A DNA stretch of 64,000 bases from Agathobaculum hominis (GCF_014288055.1 NZ_JACOPK010000002.1:1-64000); one strand, 5' to 3'; positions 33,301-42,702 are shown, counted from the first letter of the stretch. The notes: generated by a model not told the origin, from the sequence alone. Made by a program: numbers and translations.

Positions 33301-34969
33301 TTATTTCCTGTTTTTCGGGAACGTCAGCGTGATCCTGGTGCCGACATTCAGGGTGCTGTCGAGCGTGAGCGCCGCGCCGTGCAGGGCCGCGCCGTGCTTG
33401 ACGATAGACAGGCCGAGACCGGTGCCGCCGGTCATTTTGCTGTGGCTCTTGTCCACGCGGTAGAAGCGCTCGAAAACACGCTTCTGGTCGGCCGGGGCGA
33501 TGCCGATGCCGGTATCCGAGACGCGGACGAAGGGGGCGCCGTCGCTGTCCGTGCCGGTTTCGATCGTCACGCTGCCGTTCGGGCGGTTATACGCGAGGGC
33601 GTTGTCCGCAAGGTTGAACACCATCTGCTCGAGCGTTCTGCGCTGACCGGAAACGGTCGCGTTTTCGCCCGCACATTCGATCTTCAGACCCAGACGGTCG
33701 GCCTTGCTTTGCAGACGGCTGCGGACCGTGCAGCAGAGCGGCTGAAGCTCGATCGGCTCGAACGGGATCTCTTCGCCGCCGGCGTCGAGCTGCGAGAGAC
33801 GGATGATGTCCTCGATGAGCGAGAGCAGACGCTGTGCCTCGGTGCGGATCTTCCCGGCGAAGGGAACGACGTCGGTCGGCTTTGCGATACCTGCCTCGAT
33901 GATCTCGGCGTAGCCCATGATGCTCGTCAGCGGCGTTTTCAGCTCGTGCGAAACGTTCGCGGTGAACTCCTGCCGCTGCTGTTCGGCCTGCTCGCGCTCG
34001 GTGATGTCAACGATGAGCAGCACGGCGGCGTGGCCTGCGCCGTCCTCAGCGACCGAGCTGGCCGCGAGCGACCAGATACGGCCGTTTTTCTCCATTCTCG
34101 TGTGCGCGCTTCCGCCGCGGAGCGCCTGCTCGACCGCTTCGACATAGGCCGCGTCGCGGCACAGCGTCAGATAATTGCCGGCGGGCCTTATCCTGCGGAA
34201 ACAGCTGATGGATGACATTGTTCGCGGACAGAATGTCGCCGGAGGAGGAGAACAGCACCAGACCCTCGTCCATGCGTGCGGTGATGTCATCGAATTCGGC
34301 CTGACGGCGGCGCAGCTCATCCATCTGGATGCTGATGCGGCGGTTCTGGCGGTCGATGCGGTGCAGCAGGGGAGAAAGCTCGTCGTATGCCTCGTTTTTC
34401 AGCGGATCATGAAGGTCGAGCGATACGATCGGCGCGAGAAATACGTGCGTGAGGCGGCTTGCGAGCAGCGCCGCCACGAGCAGCGCGAGCAGCACGACGA
34501 GCACGATCCACGGGGACGCGCCCGCAAGGGCACCGAAGGCACTGTCGGCGGTCGCGGCAATACGCAGGATGTCGCCGTTTGCGAGACGGAGCGCATAATA
34601 ATACGTCTGGGTCTCGAGCGTTTCGGACAGGCGGCTGTCCTCGCCCACGCCGGTCTCTGCCGCCCTGCGGATCTCCGGGCGTGTGCCGTGGTTTTCCATT
34701 TCGGCGGCCGGCGTTTCGTTGTCATACAGCACCGTGCCGTCCTTCTTCACGAGGGTGATGCGGTCCGCACACAGCGTACCGAGCGCTTTGATCTCCTCCA
34801 GGTCGCGGTCGGCGGAGACAGTAGCGGCGATATATCCGCCCTCGCGTGCGAGCCTGCCGCGCAGGTCGCGGGTCAGCCCTGCGTGTACCACGAGCAGGAA
34901 CAGACCTGCGGTCAGCAGGAGCGTTACGATAGCGGTGAGGAAAATGCTGCCGAAAACGCGCTTTCTCAT
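33301..34969 (-). pseudogene. phoR: PhoR-like sensor histidine kinase, interrupted by a frameshift
   Basis: The N-terminal frame (34969 downward) has two membrane segments (near residues 8-30 and 180-203) flanking an extracellular domain, then HAMP and the start of a PAS domain (NNVIHQLFPQD). The C-terminal frame continues the PAS (GNYLTLCRDAAYVEAVEQAL), the H-box NVSHELKTPLTSIMGY and the ATPase boxes DNALAYNRPNG, DTGIGIA and GTGLGLSIVKH. The two frames switch at about 34170-34200, in a GC-rich run. A single-base indel restores one protein of roughly 550 aa. It could be a true mutation or a sequencing error. Its start overlaps the response-regulator stop by 4 bases. Confidence 0.85.
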
Positions 34970-35649
34970 GCGTTTCCTCCCATGCGGTAGCCGACGCCGC
35001 GCACGGTCTCAATGAGTGCGCCGCCGTCGCCGAGCTTCTGACGCAGCGTGCGGATGTGCACGTCGACGGTGCGGGTCTCGCTCTCGCTGCCGTAGCCCCA
35101 GATGTTTTCGAGCAGCACGTCGCGCGTGAGCACAGCGCCCTGATTTTTCATCAGCAGCGTCAGCAGCTGATATTCCTTGAGCGTGAGCTGGACGGGCTGA
35201 CCGGAAACGCAGACCGTATGCGCGCGCTCGTCGAGCGAGATGGGGCCGTCGGAAAGCAGAACGTGCTCGGCGGGCGAAACGGCGTCCTGCGTGCGGCGGA
35301 GTACGGCGCGTACACGCGCGACAAGCTCCATCATGCCGAAGGGCTTTGCGATGTAGTCGTCCGCGCCGCTGTCCAGACCGATGACCTTGTCGTACTCGGT
35401 GTTCTTCGCGGTCAGAAGGATGACCGGGAGCGCGGCGGTGTCGGGCAGGCTGCGCAGACGGCGCAGGATGGAAATGCCGTCCTCGCCGGGGAGCATGATG
35501 TCGAGCAGGATGAGGTCGGGCTTTTCGTTCCGCAGGGCGGAGAACAGCGCTGTGCCGTCGGCGAAGCCGCGCGCCTCCATGCCGGTGTTTTGCAGGGTAT
35601 AGACAACAAGCTCACGAATGCCTGCATCGTCCTCCACGCAGTAGATCAT
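34966..35649 (-). CDS. phoB: OmpR/PhoB-family response regulator
   Basis: 227 aa. Receiver domain with the acidic pocket (VEDDAG), phospho-acceptor in LILLDIMLPGEDG and Lys in PKPFG-type sequence (IAKPFGMMEL). The C-terminal winged helix ends with TVDVHIRTLRQKLGD and IETVRGVGYRMGG. ATG 35649 follows AGGAGAG. With pst-phoU upstream and a PhoR-like kinase overlapping downstream, it is the phosphate-response regulator expected to bind the PHO boxes at pstS. Confidence 0.92.
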   Translation of the reverse strand: MIYCVEDDAGIRELVVYTLQNTGMEARGFADGTALFSALRNEKPDLILLDIMLPGEDGISILRRLRSLPDTAALPVILLTAKNTEYDKVIGLDSGADDYIAKPFGMMELVARVRAVLRRTQDAVSPAEHVLLSDGPISLDERAHTVCVSGQPVQLTLKEYQLLTLLMKNQGAVLTRDVLLENIWGYGSESETRTVDVHIRTLRQKLGDGGALIETVRGVGYRMGGNA

Positions 35650-35702
35650 TTGGTTTCTCTCCTTAAAATGTTGATAATATCCGGGAAAAGAGGGGATAGA
35701 CG

Positions 35703-35960
35703 AGACTGTCGAAAAACTATCGTTTTTCCGACAATCTGTGTTTTGACTTCGCAAAACACGGACGTCCGAAAGTTCCCATACGGAAACTTTCTCCCTCTTA
35801 AAGTATGAAAACCGAGGTACACGCCCCCGGTTGCTCTCATTAAATATCTCTTGAGGATAGAGGCCTACGGGCTTATGCGTTTGCGCAGCAAACGCTTTTG
35901 AATGCGCGCTGCCGCGCGACTGCTGTTTTGGCGTGAAAACAGACTTTATCGACAGGCTGA
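35703..35960. repeat. R2 element, copy E (with both ends)
   Basis: Begins GACTGTCGAAAAACTA and ends GACTTTATCGACAGGCTGA, so the terminal inverted repeats CTGTCGAWAAA are clear. Same hairpin series as copy D. It lies within the pho cluster, between phoU and phoB, and occupies nearly all of the 340-bp gap. A perfect GACCCACGAATTTCGTGGGTC palindrome abuts its right end. Confidence 0.88.
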
Positions 35961-35989
35961 GACCCACGAATTTCGTGGGTCCTGGCTTT

Positions 35990-36640
35990 TTATACGTGCG
36001 TTTCGCTCTTGTGCGTTCCGGTGATGGAGAATTCCACCCATTCCGCGATGTTGGTCGCGTGGTCGCCGATGCGCTCGAGGTATTTTGCGATCATGAGAAC
36101 ATCGAGCACGCGCTCGCCGTCCGCGGGGCTCTGCGCGATCTCCGCGATGAGATCCTGCTTGCACTCGTCGAACAGGCGGTCTACCACATCGTCGTACTCG
36201 ATGACGCTCCATGCAAGCGTCAGGTCGCGGCGCACGAAGGCGTCGAGACTGTCCGTGACCATTTTAATAGTCGCCTGCGCCATCTGGTCGATGTGGGCGT
36301 TGTGGCCGCACGCGCCGGACAGGCAGGTGACGATCTCGGCGATGTCGCTCGCCTGGTCGCCGATGCGCTCGATGTCGGTGATCATCTTGAGCACCGAGGA
36401 GATCAGACGCAGGTCGCTCGCGACCGGCTGCTGCTGGAGCAGCAGCTTGAGACACATGGATTCGATCTCGCGCTCCTTGCGGTCGATCTCGTGGTCGATG
36501 CGGATCGCGGCGGCGGCGAGCTTGGTGTCGCCGTCGATCAGGGATTTCACCGCGCTCGCGATCGCGTTCTCACACAGTGCACCCATCGAGATCAGTTCAT
36601 TGTTCAGCTCTGCAAGCTGGTTGTCGAAACGGTTTCTCAT
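35990..36640 (-). CDS. phoU: Phosphate transport regulator PhoU
   Basis: 216 aa, all-helical with the two PhoU repeats (ISMGALCENAIASAVKSLID and MAQATIKMVTDSLDAFVRRD) and metal-binding acidic clusters (DRKEREIE, ERIGDQASDIAE, ERIGDHATNIAE). It inhibits the phosphate two-component system when phosphate is plentiful through contact with PstSCAB. It starts one base after the pstB stop. Confidence 0.95.
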   Translation of the reverse strand: MRNRFDNQLAELNNELISMGALCENAIASAVKSLIDGDTKLAAAAIRIDHEIDRKEREIESMCLKLLLQQQPVASDLRLISSVLKMITDIERIGDQASDIAEIVTCLSGACGHNAHIDQMAQATIKMVTDSLDAFVRRDLTLAWSVIEYDDVVDRLFDECKQDLIAEIAQSPADGERVLDVLMIAKYLERIGDHATNIAEWVEFSITGTHKSETHV

Positions 36641-36641
36641 A

Positions 36642-37397
36642 TCAGCCGAACCTCCCCGTGATGTAGTCCTCGGTACGCTTGTCGCGCGGCGTGGAGAACA
36701 GCTTCTCCGTATCGTCCGCTTCGATCATGTCGCCGAGGAGGAAGAATGCAGTCGTATCCGAAACACGGGTGGCCTGCTGCATATTGTGTGTGACCATAAC
36801 GATAGTATAATCCTTTTTAAGTTCGAGCACAAGGTCTTCGATCTTTGCGGTCGAGATCGGGTCGAGCGCGGAGGTCGGCTCGTCCATCAGCAGGACCTCC
36901 GGATCGGCGGCGAGGGCGCGCGCGATGCAGATACGCTGCTGCTGACCGCCGGACATGGAGAGCGCGGATTTGTTCAGGCTGTCCTTGGTCTCGTCCCAGA
37001 TGGCGGCGTGGCGGAGCGAGGTCTCGACGATCTCGTCGAGCTTGACGCGGCTGCGGATGCCGTGGGTGCGCGGACCGTAGGCGATGTTGTCGTAGATGGA
37101 CATCGGGAACGGGTTCGGCTTCTGGAATACCATGCCGACGCGGCGGCGCAGCAGGTTGACGTCGCAGTTTTTGTAGATGTCCTGACCGTCGAGCTGGATG
37201 TCGCCCGTGATGCGGCAGCCCTCTACGAGGTCGTTCATGCGGTTGAGCGAGCGCAGCAGGGTGCTCTTGCCGCAGCCGGACGGGCCGATGAAGGCGGTGA
37301 TCTCGTTTGCCTTGATGTCCAGGTTGATGTCGTGCAGGGCGTGGAAATCGCCGTAATACAGGTTCATGTCCCGGATCTCAATTTTATTTTCACTCAT
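36642..37397 (-). CDS. pstB: Phosphate ABC transporter ATP-binding protein
   Basis: 251 aa. Walker A GPSGCGKST, signature LSMSGGQQQRICIARALA, Walker B VLLMDEPTSALDP. MNLYYGDFHALHDIN near the N-terminus is typical of PstB. ATG 37397 follows AGAGGG. A 142-bp gap with a GCGCCGGGCG/CGCCCGGCGC hairpin separates it from pstA; this may lower downstream expression. Confidence 0.96.
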   Translation of the reverse strand: MSENKIEIRDMNLYYGDFHALHDINLDIKANEITAFIGPSGCGKSTLLRSLNRMNDLVEGCRITGDIQLDGQDIYKNCDVNLLRRRVGMVFQKPNPFPMSIYDNIAYGPRTHGIRSRVKLDEIVETSLRHAAIWDETKDSLNKSALSMSGGQQQRICIARALAADPEVLLMDEPTSALDPISTAKIEDLVLELKKDYTIVMVTHNMQQATRVSDTTAFFLLGDMIEADDTEKLFSTPRDKRTEDYITGRFG

Positions 37398-37539
37398 GTA
37401 AAACCCTCTTTTGTCTTGTTCATGGATGGTGCGCCGGGCGCGGCTTTCCGCCCGGCGCAGAGCGCTCTCGCTGTCGCAGTCCGCCGCGGTCGCGCACAGG
37501 GGAGCGAAGCGGCGGATGGAATGCATTTCATGGTTCATA

Positions 37540-38418
37540 TCACTTTTTGGTCAGCTTTCGCGCCGCAAAGGCGGACAGCGCGTTCATCAGCAGCACGACG
37601 ATGAGCAGTACGACGGCGGTCGCGTTGGCCTCGTTCATGTGCAGCGCCTCGCCGGAGAGCACATACATATGGATGGCGAGCGTGCGGCCGGACTGGGTGA
37701 GGCCGGGGATCTGCGCCATGGTGCCGGCGGTGAAGATGAGCGCGGCGGTCTCGCCGACGATGCGGCCGATGCTGAGGATGATGCCCGACAGGATGCCCGG
37801 CACGGCGGCGGGGAGCACGATGCGGAACACGGTGCGCAGGCGGCCGGCGCCGAGGCCGAACGAGCCCTCGCGGAAGGAATCCGGCACGCTCATGAGCGCC
37901 TCCTCAGCGGTGCGCATGATGAGCGGCAGGATCATGATGGCGAGCGTCATGGCGCCGGCGATGAGCGAGTAGCCCCAGTGCAGCCGGGTGACGAAGAACA
38001 GCATGCCGAACAGGCCGTACACGATGGAAGGGATGCCGGAGAGCGTTTCGGTCGTCACGCGGATGACGCCGACGAGCTTGTTGCCGCGCTTTGCGTACTC
38101 GTTGAGGTAGATGGCCGTGAACAGGCCGAGCGGGACGGCGAGCAGCAGCGCGAGCGCGGTCATCTCGACGGTCGTGACGATGGCCGGTATCATGGAGACG
38201 TTCTCCGAGGTGTAATGCAGGGAGAACAGCGACGGGGTGAGATGCGGGATGCCGGTCACGAGGATGTAGCCGATGAGGAACAGCAGCACCGCGAAGGTCA
38301 GGATCGCGGCGGCGTAGACCAGACCCTTTTCGATGGCGGCGGAAACGCCGCCGCAGACGCGCTCGGAGCGCGCGTTGTCCCGGGGAACGGTGACCGTTCC
38401 GGCAGCTTCTCTTGTCAT
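37540..38418 (-). CDS. pstA: Phosphate ABC transporter permease PstA
   Basis: 292 aa with six membrane segments. It has PstA motifs SGIPSIVYGLFGMLFF near 150 and the EAA-type loop SFREGSFGLGAGRLRTVFRI near 205. Its start overlaps the pstC stop by 4 bases, which implies translational coupling. Confidence 0.95.
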   Translation of the reverse strand: MTREAAGTVTVPRDNARSERVCGGVSAAIEKGLVYAAAILTFAVLLFLIGYILVTGIPHLTPSLFSLHYTSENVSMIPAIVTTVEMTALALLLAVPLGLFTAIYLNEYAKRGNKLVGVIRVTTETLSGIPSIVYGLFGMLFFVTRLHWGYSLIAGAMTLAIMILPLIMRTAEEALMSVPDSFREGSFGLGAGRLRTVFRIVLPAAVPGILSGIILSIGRIVGETAALIFTAGTMAQIPGLTQSGRTLAIHMYVLSGEALHMNEANATAVVLLIVVLLMNALSAFAARKLTKK

Positions 38419-39281
38419 GCCTGTTTCCTCCTTTTCAGGATCGAGAATGTCAGATTGATGATGAGGATGAACACGAACAGCACAACGCCGGTCGCGATGA
38501 GCGCTTCGCGGTGCAGGCCGGTGGCGTAGCCCATCTCGATGACGATGTTCGCGGTCATGGTGCGGATGCCCTTGAGCATATTGCCGGTCAGGCGCGGCTG
38601 GTTGCCTGCGACCATGATGACCGCCATAGTCTCGCCGATGGCGCGGCCGATGCCGAGGACAACGCCTGCGAGCACGCCGGATTTCGCCGCCGGGAGCATG
38701 ACCGTGAAGATCGCGCGCTCGTGACGCGCGCCCATGGCGACCGCGCCCTCATAGTAGGCGGACGGTACCGCGCGCAGCGCGGCCTCGGAGACGCCGATGA
38801 CGGTCGGCAGGATCATGATGCCGAGCAGCACGGACGCGGCGAGGATGGACGAGCCGGAGATGTCCGCACCGAACAGCGCGGCGACGGTGCGGATACACGG
38901 CACGATGACGACCATGCCGAAAAAGCCGTAGACGATGGAGGGGATGCCGGCGAGCAGCTCGGTGCAGGGCTTGAGCAGGCCGTAGAGCTTTTTCGGGCAG
39001 TAGAACGCCATGAAGATGGCGGTCAGCAGGCCGACCGGCACGCCGATGACGACCGCGCCTGCGGTGATGTAGATGCTGCCGAGGATCATCGGCAGAATGC
39101 CGTAAATGTCGTTGCCCGGCTTCCACTTCGCGCCCGTGAGGAAGTTCAGCAGGCCGATCTCCTTCATGGCCGGAATGCCGTTGGCGAACAGAAACAGGCA
39201 GATCAGCACGACCGCGGCGATTGAAGTCAGCGCACAGACGAAAAATACGATGTGCATCAGAGTTTCTCGAAGGTTTTTCAT
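38415..39281 (-). CDS. pstC: Phosphate ABC transporter permease PstC
   Basis: 288 aa with six membrane segments and GIPSIVYGFFGMVVIVP and SYYEGA-type cytoplasmic-loop motifs (SAYYEGAVAMGARHERAIF). Second gene of the operon, 66 bases after pstS. Confidence 0.95.
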   Translation of the reverse strand: MKNLRETLMHIVFFVCALTSIAAVVLICLFLFANGIPAMKEIGLLNFLTGAKWKPGNDIYGILPMILGSIYITAGAVVIGVPVGLLTAIFMAFYCPKKLYGLLKPCTELLAGIPSIVYGFFGMVVIVPCIRTVAALFGADISGSSILAASVLLGIMILPTVIGVSEAALRAVPSAYYEGAVAMGARHERAIFTVMLPAAKSGVLAGVVLGIGRAIGETMAVIMVAGNQPRLTGNMLKGIRTMTANIVIEMGYATGLHREALIATGVVLFVFILIINLTFSILKRRKQA

Positions 39282-39347
39282 GATTTCACTCCATACATAG
39301 GGAAGGGGACGAAGTGTTCCGCCCCCGTGTTTCCCTGTTCGGTTGTA

Positions 39348-40241
39348 TCAGGCGAGGTCGCCCCAGTCGGTGATGTCGCCGACGTAGATGCTCTTGATCT
39401 GGTCCATGGACAGCTCGTCGATGGTGTTGGCCGGGTTGACGATGACTGCGATGCCGTCGAGCGCGATTGCGGTGCTGGTCAGCTGGGCTGCTTCCTCGTC
39501 CTTCAGCTCACGGGATGCCATGCCGATGGCGAACGTGCCGTCCATCGCGCCGGTCATGCCGGAGGTGGAGTCAGAGGTCTGGAGGTCGATGGAGGCGTTC
39601 GGGTTGACCGACTTGTAAGCCTCGATCAGCTTCTCCATGACCGGAGAAACAGAGGAGGAGCCGCCGACTGCGATCTGGCCGGAGGAGCCGTCGGATACGA
39701 AGGACTCTGCTGCGTCGTTGACTGCGATGTACTTGTTGTCGGTGACAACGGCCTGACCTTCCTTGGAGAGGATGAAGCTGATGAAATCCTTGGCTACGCC
39801 GGTCGGCTCGCCCTTGGTCGCGATGTTGAACGGGCGGGACAGCTTGTAGGCGCCTGCCTTTACGTTGTCTACGGTCGCCTCAGCGCCGTCTACCTTGACA
39901 GCCTTTACGGTATCGTTCAGAGCGCCGAGCGAGATGTAGCCGATGGCCTTCTCGTTGCCTGCGACGCTGGTCAGCACGACATCGGTCTTGTTTGCGATCT
40001 CCGCATCGGCGGTGGTGTTGTCGACCTTTTTGCCGTCAGCGGTCTTTTCCTCGACGCCGGTCAGCTCGATGAACGCGCCGCGCGTGCCCGAGCCGTCCTC
40101 ACGGGAGATGACCGTGATCGCGCCGGAAACGCCGCTGTCTGCGCCGTCCTCAGCCTGCGTGCCGGAGGCGGAGCTGCCGCAGCCGGCCAGAGCGCCGGTC
40201 AGCATGAGCGCTGCAAGCAGCATGGATACACTTTTCTTCAT
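39348..40241 (-). CDS. pstS: Phosphate-binding lipoprotein PstS
   Basis: 297 aa. Lipoprotein signal MKKSVSMLLAALMLTGALAG followed by Cys. Two halves of the PBP-like fold are present (ISREDGSGTRGAFIELTG; KVAVGGSSSVSPVMEKLIEA-like IAVGGSSSVSPVMEKL), both with the SGT/SSS phosphate-binding loops. ATG 40241 follows AAAGGAG. First gene of the operon, preceded by PHO boxes. Confidence 0.94.
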   Translation of the reverse strand: MKKSVSMLLAALMLTGALAGCGSSASGTQAEDGADSGVSGAITVISREDGSGTRGAFIELTGVEEKTADGKKVDNTTADAEIANKTDVVLTSVAGNEKAIGYISLGALNDTVKAVKVDGAEATVDNVKAGAYKLSRPFNIATKGEPTGVAKDFISFILSKEGQAVVTDNKYIAVNDAAESFVSDGSSGQIAVGGSSSVSPVMEKLIEAYKSVNPNASIDLQTSDSTSGMTGAMDGTFAIGMASRELKDEEAAQLTSTAIALDGIAVIVNPANTIDELSMDQIKSIYVGDITDWGDLA

Positions 40242-40302
40242 GATTGTTTTCTCCTTTGTCATTCGTTCACTTTTTCAGTACGGTAACAGCTTACAAAAGC
40301 TG

Positions 40303-40372
40303 TGTAAAATCCAAAAGAGGAGCTTTGTAAAACATATGTAAAATGAAAAAAATCTGAAAAACCGTTTGTAAA
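40303..40372 (-). promoter_or_regulatory. PHO boxes upstream of pstS
   Basis: On the minus strand TTTACA occurs at 40372-40367, 40342-40337, 40331-40326 and 40308-40303. The middle two are spaced 11 bases apart, the spacing of Gram-positive PhoP direct repeats. They precede the pstS start by 60-130 bases. Predicted target of the phoB product at 34966-35649. Confidence 0.7.
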
Positions 40373-40377
40373 AACGC

Positions 40378-40409
40378 ACAAAAAAGAGCGCGGACTTGCG
40401 TCCGCGCTC
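40378..40409 (-). terminator. Terminator after the O-antigen-ligase-like gene
   Basis: GAGCGCGGA / TCCGCGCTC stem; on the minus strand it is followed by eight T. It insulates the pst operon from the gene upstream. Confidence 0.9.
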
Positions 40410-40433
40410 AGGTAAAGTGCTGTGTTAAATGTT

Positions 40434-42035
40434 TTATGCTTTTCGCGTTTTTCGGAAATATCCGAGGTAGAGCACGGCGGCGGCCATGCTCCAGAAGTAG
40501 GCCATCATGTACGGCACCTCGAAAATGTTCTCGAAATAGCAGTGCACCATGACGCCGCACATGCCGGAGAACAGGGAGACCGCGAGCACGCGCGTGCGGT
40601 CGGTCTCGCAGAGCTTGGTGCGGCCGATCGAGCGCAGGCACCACAGCGACATGCCGACGAGCAGGATGATAAAGGCGATGAGGCCGACATAGCCCATCTC
40701 GACGAGCGTCTTGAGGTAGTAGTTGTCCATGTAGAAGTAGGAGAACTCCTCGTTCTGCTCGATGATCTTGTTCTGCATGGCGACCGCGCCGCCGAAGCGG
40801 CCGAGGCCGAAGCCGAGGAGCGGATTGCTCTCATGCAGCAGATCCAGACCGGTCGCCCAGCGCACCATGCGGCCTGCGCGCTGGCTCGCAGCGGCGTAGT
40901 CCGAGGTGAACATATAGGTGATGCGGTTGGCGATGGAGGGGATGGCGAGCAGAGCGCCGCAGCCGGCCACGCCCATCAGCGCGATCAGACGGCGGTCGAG
41001 GAAGATCGCGAATACGAGGACCGCGACCACAAGGCCGCCCCACGCGCCCTTGGAGAACGTGAAGATGCAGCACATGCACATCATGCCGGTGCCGCAGACG
41101 GCGAGCACCTTGACCCACATTTTGCGGCTGTAATACGCCAGTCCCGCGACCATCGGCGCGAACAGCACGAGCAGGCTGCCCATGATGTTCGGACTGCCCG
41201 TGAGCGAGTAGACGCGCGTGCGCACGTTCTGCTCGGTCTGGGAGACCCAGGAGGCCGGGATAGGCGCGGCGATGATGAACTGGTAAATGCCGTGCAGCGC
41301 GATGCAGAGCGCCATGGTGATGAGCGCGCCGTAGAAGATCGCGAAGTCGCGGTCATCCTCGATGAGCCGCGTGACAAGGAAGAACCAGAACAGGTACTCG
41401 ACGACGGCGCGGTATCCGTCGAGTGCGATAGACGGGTAGGGGGAGACCGCGCACATCAGGAAGAAGCCGACGGCGATGAACAGGATGAGGTAGGCGTCTA
41501 CGGGCGTGGTGCGCAGCTGGAGCGGCGCGCGCTTCATCGCGGTGTGCCACAGCAGGTAGCAGGCCGCCGCGAGCATGAGCATTTCATCCCAGCCGGAGGC
41601 GATGAACGAGGGCAGATAGCCCGCATTCGCGGCCAGACGGATAAAATAGTCGAGCGGCAGGTACATCGCCAGACAGATGAGCAGCAGGCCGCGCATGCCG
41701 GCGAAGCGGAGCGCCCGGCCGACGAAGCCGTCCTCGGTCACGTGCACGATGGGGCGCCAGACGGCCAGACAGAGACGGTAGATGAGGCTGTTCCGCACGG
41801 CGGTGCCGATGCATACGACCAGACGGCGCAGCGCCGCAGCGATGCGTGCGTAGCCGCTGTTCGCCGTCGTGCAGGGCGGAGCGGCGCAGAAGCGCTCCCA
41901 CAGGCGGCGGAACCGCGAGTCGGCATAGGCCTCGCGGATGCGCGCGAAAAAGTGCGCGATCGCGCCTTCGTGATACCAGGCGCACAGGCAGAGTATCGCC
42001 CGTACCAGAAGACTGTTTTCAAAAATCGCTTTCAT
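40434..42035 (-). CDS. O-antigen ligase/Wzy-like polysaccharide membrane protein
   Basis: 533 aa. After about 110 soluble residues there are at least ten membrane segments. A large loop (YMFTSDYAAASQRAGRMVRW, LLHESNPLLGFGLGRFG) has the Wzy_C/O-antigen-ligase arrangement. In Gram-positive bacteria such proteins polymerise or attach cell-wall glycans. It starts 4 bases after the DUF4330 gene, so the two form an operon. Confidence 0.85.
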   Translation of the reverse strand: MKAIFENSLLVRAILCLCAWYHEGAIAHFFARIREAYADSRFRRLWERFCAAPPCTTANSGYARIAAALRRLVVCIGTAVRNSLIYRLCLAVWRPIVHVTEDGFVGRALRFAGMRGLLLICLAMYLPLDYFIRLAANAGYLPSFIASGWDEMLMLAAACYLLWHTAMKRAPLQLRTTPVDAYLILFIAVGFFLMCAVSPYPSIALDGYRAVVEYLFWFFLVTRLIEDDRDFAIFYGALITMALCIALHGIYQFIIAAPIPASWVSQTEQNVRTRVYSLTGSPNIMGSLLVLFAPMVAGLAYYSRKMWVKVLAVCGTGMMCMCCIFTFSKGAWGGLVVAVLVFAIFLDRRLIALMGVAGCGALLAIPSIANRITYMFTSDYAAASQRAGRMVRWATGLDLLHESNPLLGFGLGRFGGAVAMQNKIIEQNEEFSYFYMDNYYLKTLVEMGYVGLIAFIILLVGMSLWCLRSIGRTKLCETDRTRVLAVSLFSGMCGVMVHCYFENIFEVPYMMAYFWSMAAAVLYLGYFRKTRKA

Positions 42036-42039
42036 CGGC

Positions 42040-42543
42040 TCAGTCCGCGATATCGACCGAGTCGATGTTGCCGCTCGTCTCGAAGTCGTTGGTCTTTACG
42101 ATGAAGGTGCGGCCTGCGCGAACCTCCTGCGTACCGATGGACGGGGTAGCGGTGCCCTTGGGGACGGTGGTCTTGATGGTGAATACGATGTCCTTCTTGT
42201 CCGGGTCGACCGCGGTGACGATGCGGCCGTCAGCGGTGGTGACCTGCTGCGCGTAGTCCTCGATCTTCATGTCCTCGATGGTGCCATTGACATAGGAGTT
42301 GCCGCTGACGAGCTGCTTGCCGACCTGGCTGTTGCGCTCGACCTCAGTGACGAGGAACGGGGTTGCGCCGCGCACGCGGACGATCGCGGTCAGCTCGACC
42401 TGCGGCTGGACCGACTCCTTGATCTGGGGCGCGAACAGCTTGTAGCCGACGCCGGCAGCGACAGCGACAGCCGCAATCAGCACGAGCAGATCGACAATGT
42501 TGATCAGACCGAACAGCTTGCCCTTTTCATTGATGATTTTCAT
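42040..42543 (-). CDS. DUF4330 domain protein
   Basis: 167 aa with one N-terminal membrane helix (LINIVDLLVLIAAVAVAAGV) and a beta-rich extracytoplasmic part (VELTAIVRVRGATPFLVTEV). DUF4330 proteins are commonly beside polysaccharide export or polymerisation genes, as here. ATG 42543 follows GGAGGAAG. Its promoter lies in an R3 element. Confidence 0.85.
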   Translation of the reverse strand: MKIINEKGKLFGLINIVDLLVLIAAVAVAAGVGYKLFAPQIKESVQPQVELTAIVRVRGATPFLVTEVERNSQVGKQLVSGNSYVNGTIEDMKIEDYAQQVTTADGRIVTAVDPDKKDIVFTIKTTVPKGTATPSIGTQEVRAGRTFIVKTNDFETSGNIDSVDIAD

Positions 42544-42594
42544 AAACTTCCTCCGTTGGTTTCGTTTTCGGATATACATACTGTGTACCGAGCT

Positions 42595-42623
42595 ATTATA
42601 CCATAGCGGCGCTAAAAATCCAA
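42595..42623 (-). promoter_or_regulatory. Promoter within R3, reading into DUF4330
   Basis: On the minus strand TTGGAT, 17 bases, TATAAT, made by the left arm of the R3 hairpin. About 45 bases separate the predicted start from the ATG. Confidence 0.6.
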
Positions 42624-42702
42624 CCCTGCCGCCAGCTTTGCTGCCGCTAATGGTATAATTGTTAAATAGTTTGTATAATAGCCGTATAGCGGCTATTATA
42701 CC
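42595..42702. repeat. R3 palindromic element, single copy
   Basis: A 65-bp hairpin (42595-42659; ATTATACCATAGCGGC / GCCGCTAATGGTATAAT) followed by a 30-bp palindrome (42673-42702; GTATAATAGCCG / CGGCTATTATAC). This is the same pair of modules as at 11636-11851, with the interior sequence replaced. The rest of the 445-bp gap (42703-42892) shows nothing I can name. Confidence 0.85.

Noticed and set aside
33056..35960. Short proteins containing FPYGNFRTSVFCEVKTQIVG-like strings in several places
   Set aside because: These are translations of the R2 repeat in varying frames. The frame is not kept between copies and no start signal is shared, so they are not genes.
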